DNA from: Caryophanales bacterium UBA1427
GTDB lineage: Bacteria > Bacillota_I > Bacilli_A > ML615J-28 > CAG-313
Length of the DNA stretch: 7,765 nt
Reading direction: 5' to 3'
NCBI GenBank assembly: GCA_002329485.1
Contig: DCTZ01000036.1
Location: 12,652-20,416 of the forward strand
Shown piece by piece: positions 6,517 to 7,765 of the stretch (position 1 is the stretch's first letter; each line of letters starts with the position of its first letter). The notes under the pieces were generated by a model. It was not told the origin of the DNA. It searched no databases and saw only the letters and a program-made list of their open reading frames with translations. The position numbers and the translations under genes were made by a program.

Positions 6517-7005
6517 ATGAGCAATATTAAATAATATCCGATTGGACGGATTGAAGTTGAGGAAGGAAATTTTCAACTTGTCCTAAGTTCAAAATACAAA
6601 GACTCCTTGAAAGGTTTGGAAGGCTTCTCCCATATCCAAGGAATTTGGTGGTTTGACGGCTGCGACAATGAAATCGATAACAATCAGCTGATTACTCAAA
6701 AGCCTTATACCGAAGGCCCGGAAAGGCTTGGAACATTTGCAACAAGATCTCCTGCTCGCCCCAATCCGATTGCGATTACCACGTGGGAAATTGCTTCAAT
6801 CGATTATGCCAAAGGAATTGTTAAGGTATATTATATTGATGCCTTAAACGGCACTCCTTTACTGGATATCAAACCATATACCCCAAGTCTTGATAAAGTC
6901 GGCAATCCTACGGTTCCCGATTGGTGTAAACATTGGCCAAAAGATTTGGAAGGAAACCGAGATTTTGATTGGGAAAAGGAATTCAACTTTGAACGGAACG
7001 ATTAA
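6517..7005 (+). pseudogene. TsaA/TrmO-like tRNA methyltransferase gene with stop at codon 6
   Basis: The frame encodes a TsaA/TrmO-type domain, the fold that uses S-adenosylmethionine to N6-methylate t6A37 in certain tRNAs. Family motifs are complete: YPIGRIE at the start, LEGFSHIQGIWWF, RSPARPNPIAIT (codons 77-88) and NGTPLLDIKPYTPSLD (D117-Y121), then a C-terminus ending in VPDWCKHWP...DFDWEKEF as in Gram-positive homologues. ATG at 6517 would start MSNIK, but codon 6 is TAA (6532-6534) directly before YPIG. A later TTG at 6607 has no ribosome binding site and would drop the conserved start of the domain, so it is not a credible start. GAGG at 6501-6504 is 12 bases before the ATG. A single change (for example GAA to TAA) or a sequence error explains the break; everything else looks under selection, so any loss is recent. 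Confidence 0.75.
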
Positions 7006-7016
7006 TTAATCAAAAA

Positions 7017-7053
7017 AACGGCGATAAGTATTAACATGATACTTATCGTCGTT
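7017..7053 (-). terminator. Long hairpin, oriented as a minus-strand terminator
   Basis: A 15-base stem (7017-7031 with 7039-7053, one G-T pair) closes around the loop TAACATG. The core is CGATAAGTAT/ATACTTATCG. A run of seven As (7012-7018) flanks its left side, which is a T-tract when read on the minus strand, whereas the right side lacks Ts. It therefore fits an intrinsic terminator for leftward transcription, or an mRNA 3'-end stabiliser for the TrmO-like gene. No minus-strand gene is seen to its right within the window. Confidence 0.5.
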
Positions 7054-7094
7054 AGCAGGAAGAAAAATTCCCATTAATAACGAAGGAGTTTGGA

Positions 7095-7613
7095 TTGTAT
7101 ATGCGTTTATTGTTTCAAATCGATACCAAAGATTATGATCGCAACGGGACTGTTTGTTTTCGGCCTTCGGTGAGGGCAATAATTATCGAAAACGGTAAAA
7201 TTGCCATGGTTCATAGCGAAAAGTACAATTATTATAAACTTCCGGGGGGAGGAATTGAACCGGGAGAAAGCAAAGAAGAAGCTTTGGTTAGGGAAACCCT
7301 GGAAGAGACCGGCCTTAGAATAATCCCAGAATCAATCAAAGAATACGGGTACGTCTTAAGAAAGCAAAAAGGCAAACAAGAAGATGTCTTTATTCAGGAG
7401 AACTACTATTATTTTTGTCAAGTTGAAAAAAAGGTTAATGACCAAAGCTTAAAAGGCTATGAAGCCATCGAAAATTTCCAATTGGAATTTGTTAATCCTC
7501 TTGAGGCCATTAAGATAAACCGGAATATTGACCATGGCCCCAAAGATAAAAATATGGTTGAAAGAGATATCAGAGTCCTAGAGTTATTGATGAAAGAAAA
7601 ACTATTAAAATAA
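7095..7613 (+). CDS. NUDIX hydrolase
   Basis: A 172-residue cytoplasmic hydrolase that cleaves a nucleoside diphosphate linked to another moiety, using metal ions held by the Nudix box. The box is complete at residues 52-74: G52, E58, R66-E67, E70-E71, G73 (GGIEPGE...RETLEETGL). The flanking beta strands SVRAIIIENGKIAMVHS are typical. Substrate cannot be told from the box. AAGGAG at 7083-7088 is 6 bases before TTG at 7095 and 12 before ATG at 7101; I list the TTG for its spacing, but the ATG (starting MRLLFQID) is a real alternative and removes only two residues. No good promoter is seen in the 89-base gap after the TrmO-like gene. Confidence 0.9.
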   Translation: MYMRLLFQIDTKDYDRNGTVCFRPSVRAIIIENGKIAMVHSEKYNYYKLPGGGIEPGESKEEALVRETLEETGLRIIPESIKEYGYVLRKQKGKQEDVFIQENYYYFCQVEKKVNDQSLKGYEAIENFQLEFVNPLEAIKINRNIDHGPKDKNMVERDIRVLELLMKEKLLK

Positions 7614-7659
7614 CCGTTATGATGATTATCTTTTTAAAAAAATTTTTTGCCATTTCATT

Positions 7660-7687
7660 TTGCAAATTTTAATTTTTCGTGTATAAT
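7660..7687 (+). promoter_or_regulatory. Promoter of the tRNA-Ala gene
   Basis: TTGCAA (7660-7665) and a perfect TATAAT (7682-7687) are separated by 16 bases, fitting a housekeeping sigma factor promoter. Transcription should start near G7694, about 28 bases before the tRNA. Confidence 0.75.
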
Positions 7688-7696
7688 ATTATAGGG

Positions 7697-7718
7697 AAAA
7701 GGGTTGTATAACCTTTTT
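7697..7718 (+). promoter_or_regulatory. Leader hairpin upstream of tRNA-Ala
   Basis: AAAAGGGTT (7697-7705) pairs with AACCTTTTT (7710-7718), including one G-T pair, around the loop GTAT. It occupies nearly the whole leader between the predicted start site and the tRNA 5' end at 7722. It resembles a small terminator stem but the Ts are consumed by the stem. It might guide 5' leader processing or reduce read-through; no function is established. Confidence 0.4.
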
Positions 7719-7721
7719 TAT

Positions 7722-7765
7722 GGGGGCATAGCTCAGCTGGGAGAGCGCTTGAATGGCATTCAAGA
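7722..7765 (+). tRNA. tRNA-Ala(GGC), 5' part, cut by window end
   Basis: The first 44 bases of an alanine tRNA fold correctly: acceptor strand GGGGGCA (7722-7728), TA, D-stem GCTC/GAGC (7731-7734, 7743-7746) with loop AGCTGGGA, anticodon stem CTTGA/TCAAG (7748-7752, 7760-7764), and loop ATGGCAT with anticodon GGC at 7755-7757, reading the GCC codon. The TPsiC arm and 3' acceptor strand lie beyond the window, so the 3' end shown is the window edge. Confidence 0.93.

Noticed and set aside
6351..6534. TAA reassigned to an amino acid, explaining the early stops at 6351 and 6532
   Set aside because: TAA is the terminal stop of the ATPase, S51, YjbQ, TrmO-like and NUDIX genes, so reassignment is not consistent.
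6607..7005. A shorter TrmO-like gene starting at TTG 6607
   Set aside because: No ribosome binding site precedes it and it would remove the conserved YPIG start of the domain.
7621..7680. The very A/T-rich stretch after the NUDIX gene as an origin or terminator
   Set aside because: There are no repeated DnaA-box-like sites and no G-C-containing stem; it is better read as the upstream part of the tRNA promoter.
1..7765. CRISPR array, insertion sequence or toxin-antitoxin system
   Set aside because: I found no regularly spaced repeats, transposase motifs or terminal inverted repeats, and no recognisable toxin next to the immunity-like gene.

Overview
The window suggests a low-GC Gram-positive bacterium (Bacillota or a Mollicutes relative that keeps the standard code). 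Grounds: A/T-rich intergenic DNA, strong AAGGAG-type ribosome binding sites, TTG starts, a lipoprotein signal peptide, and TGA used as a real stop (4217-4219) with no internal TGA in intact genes. All genes lie on the + strand; I cannot name a genus.

Layout. (1) 1-2850 is a zinc/cadmium resistance operon: a SmtB/CzrA/CadC-type repressor with a TGAATA-tt-TATTCA operator just upstream, then a P1B-2 Zn2+/Cd2+/Pb2+ efflux ATPase, closed by a terminator. The repressor should bind the operator when metal-free and release it on metal binding, switching on the pump. (2) 2871-4899 is a second transcription unit: a decayed aminoglycoside-adenylyltransferase-like nucleotidyltransferase gene with several frame changes, a small putative immunity-like protein, and an S51 (peptidase E-like) hydrolase overlapping it by ATGA. 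(3) 4944-6330 has a promoter-like -10, a leader hairpin, a DUF4349 lipoprotein whose start is ambiguous, and a YjbQ/UPF0047 family protein with a short terminator. (4) 6345-7005 is a second decay zone: the first ~30 codons of a UvrA-like gene with a stop at codon 3, then a TsaA/TrmO-like tRNA methyltransferase gene intact except for a TAA at codon 6. (5) 7017-7765 holds a long hairpin, a NUDIX hydrolase, and a well-formed promoter leading to a tRNA-Ala(GGC) gene cut by the window end.

The most notable things are the cluster of three recently broken genes among intact neighbours, two of them with TAA where GAA would restore the reading; the repressor with an intact alpha5 zinc site but a half-lost cysteine site; the undescribed immunity-like/S51 pair; and several leader or intergenic hairpins. 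I see no CRISPR array, insertion sequence, integrase or complete phage or defence system, and no clear case for a wholly new system.
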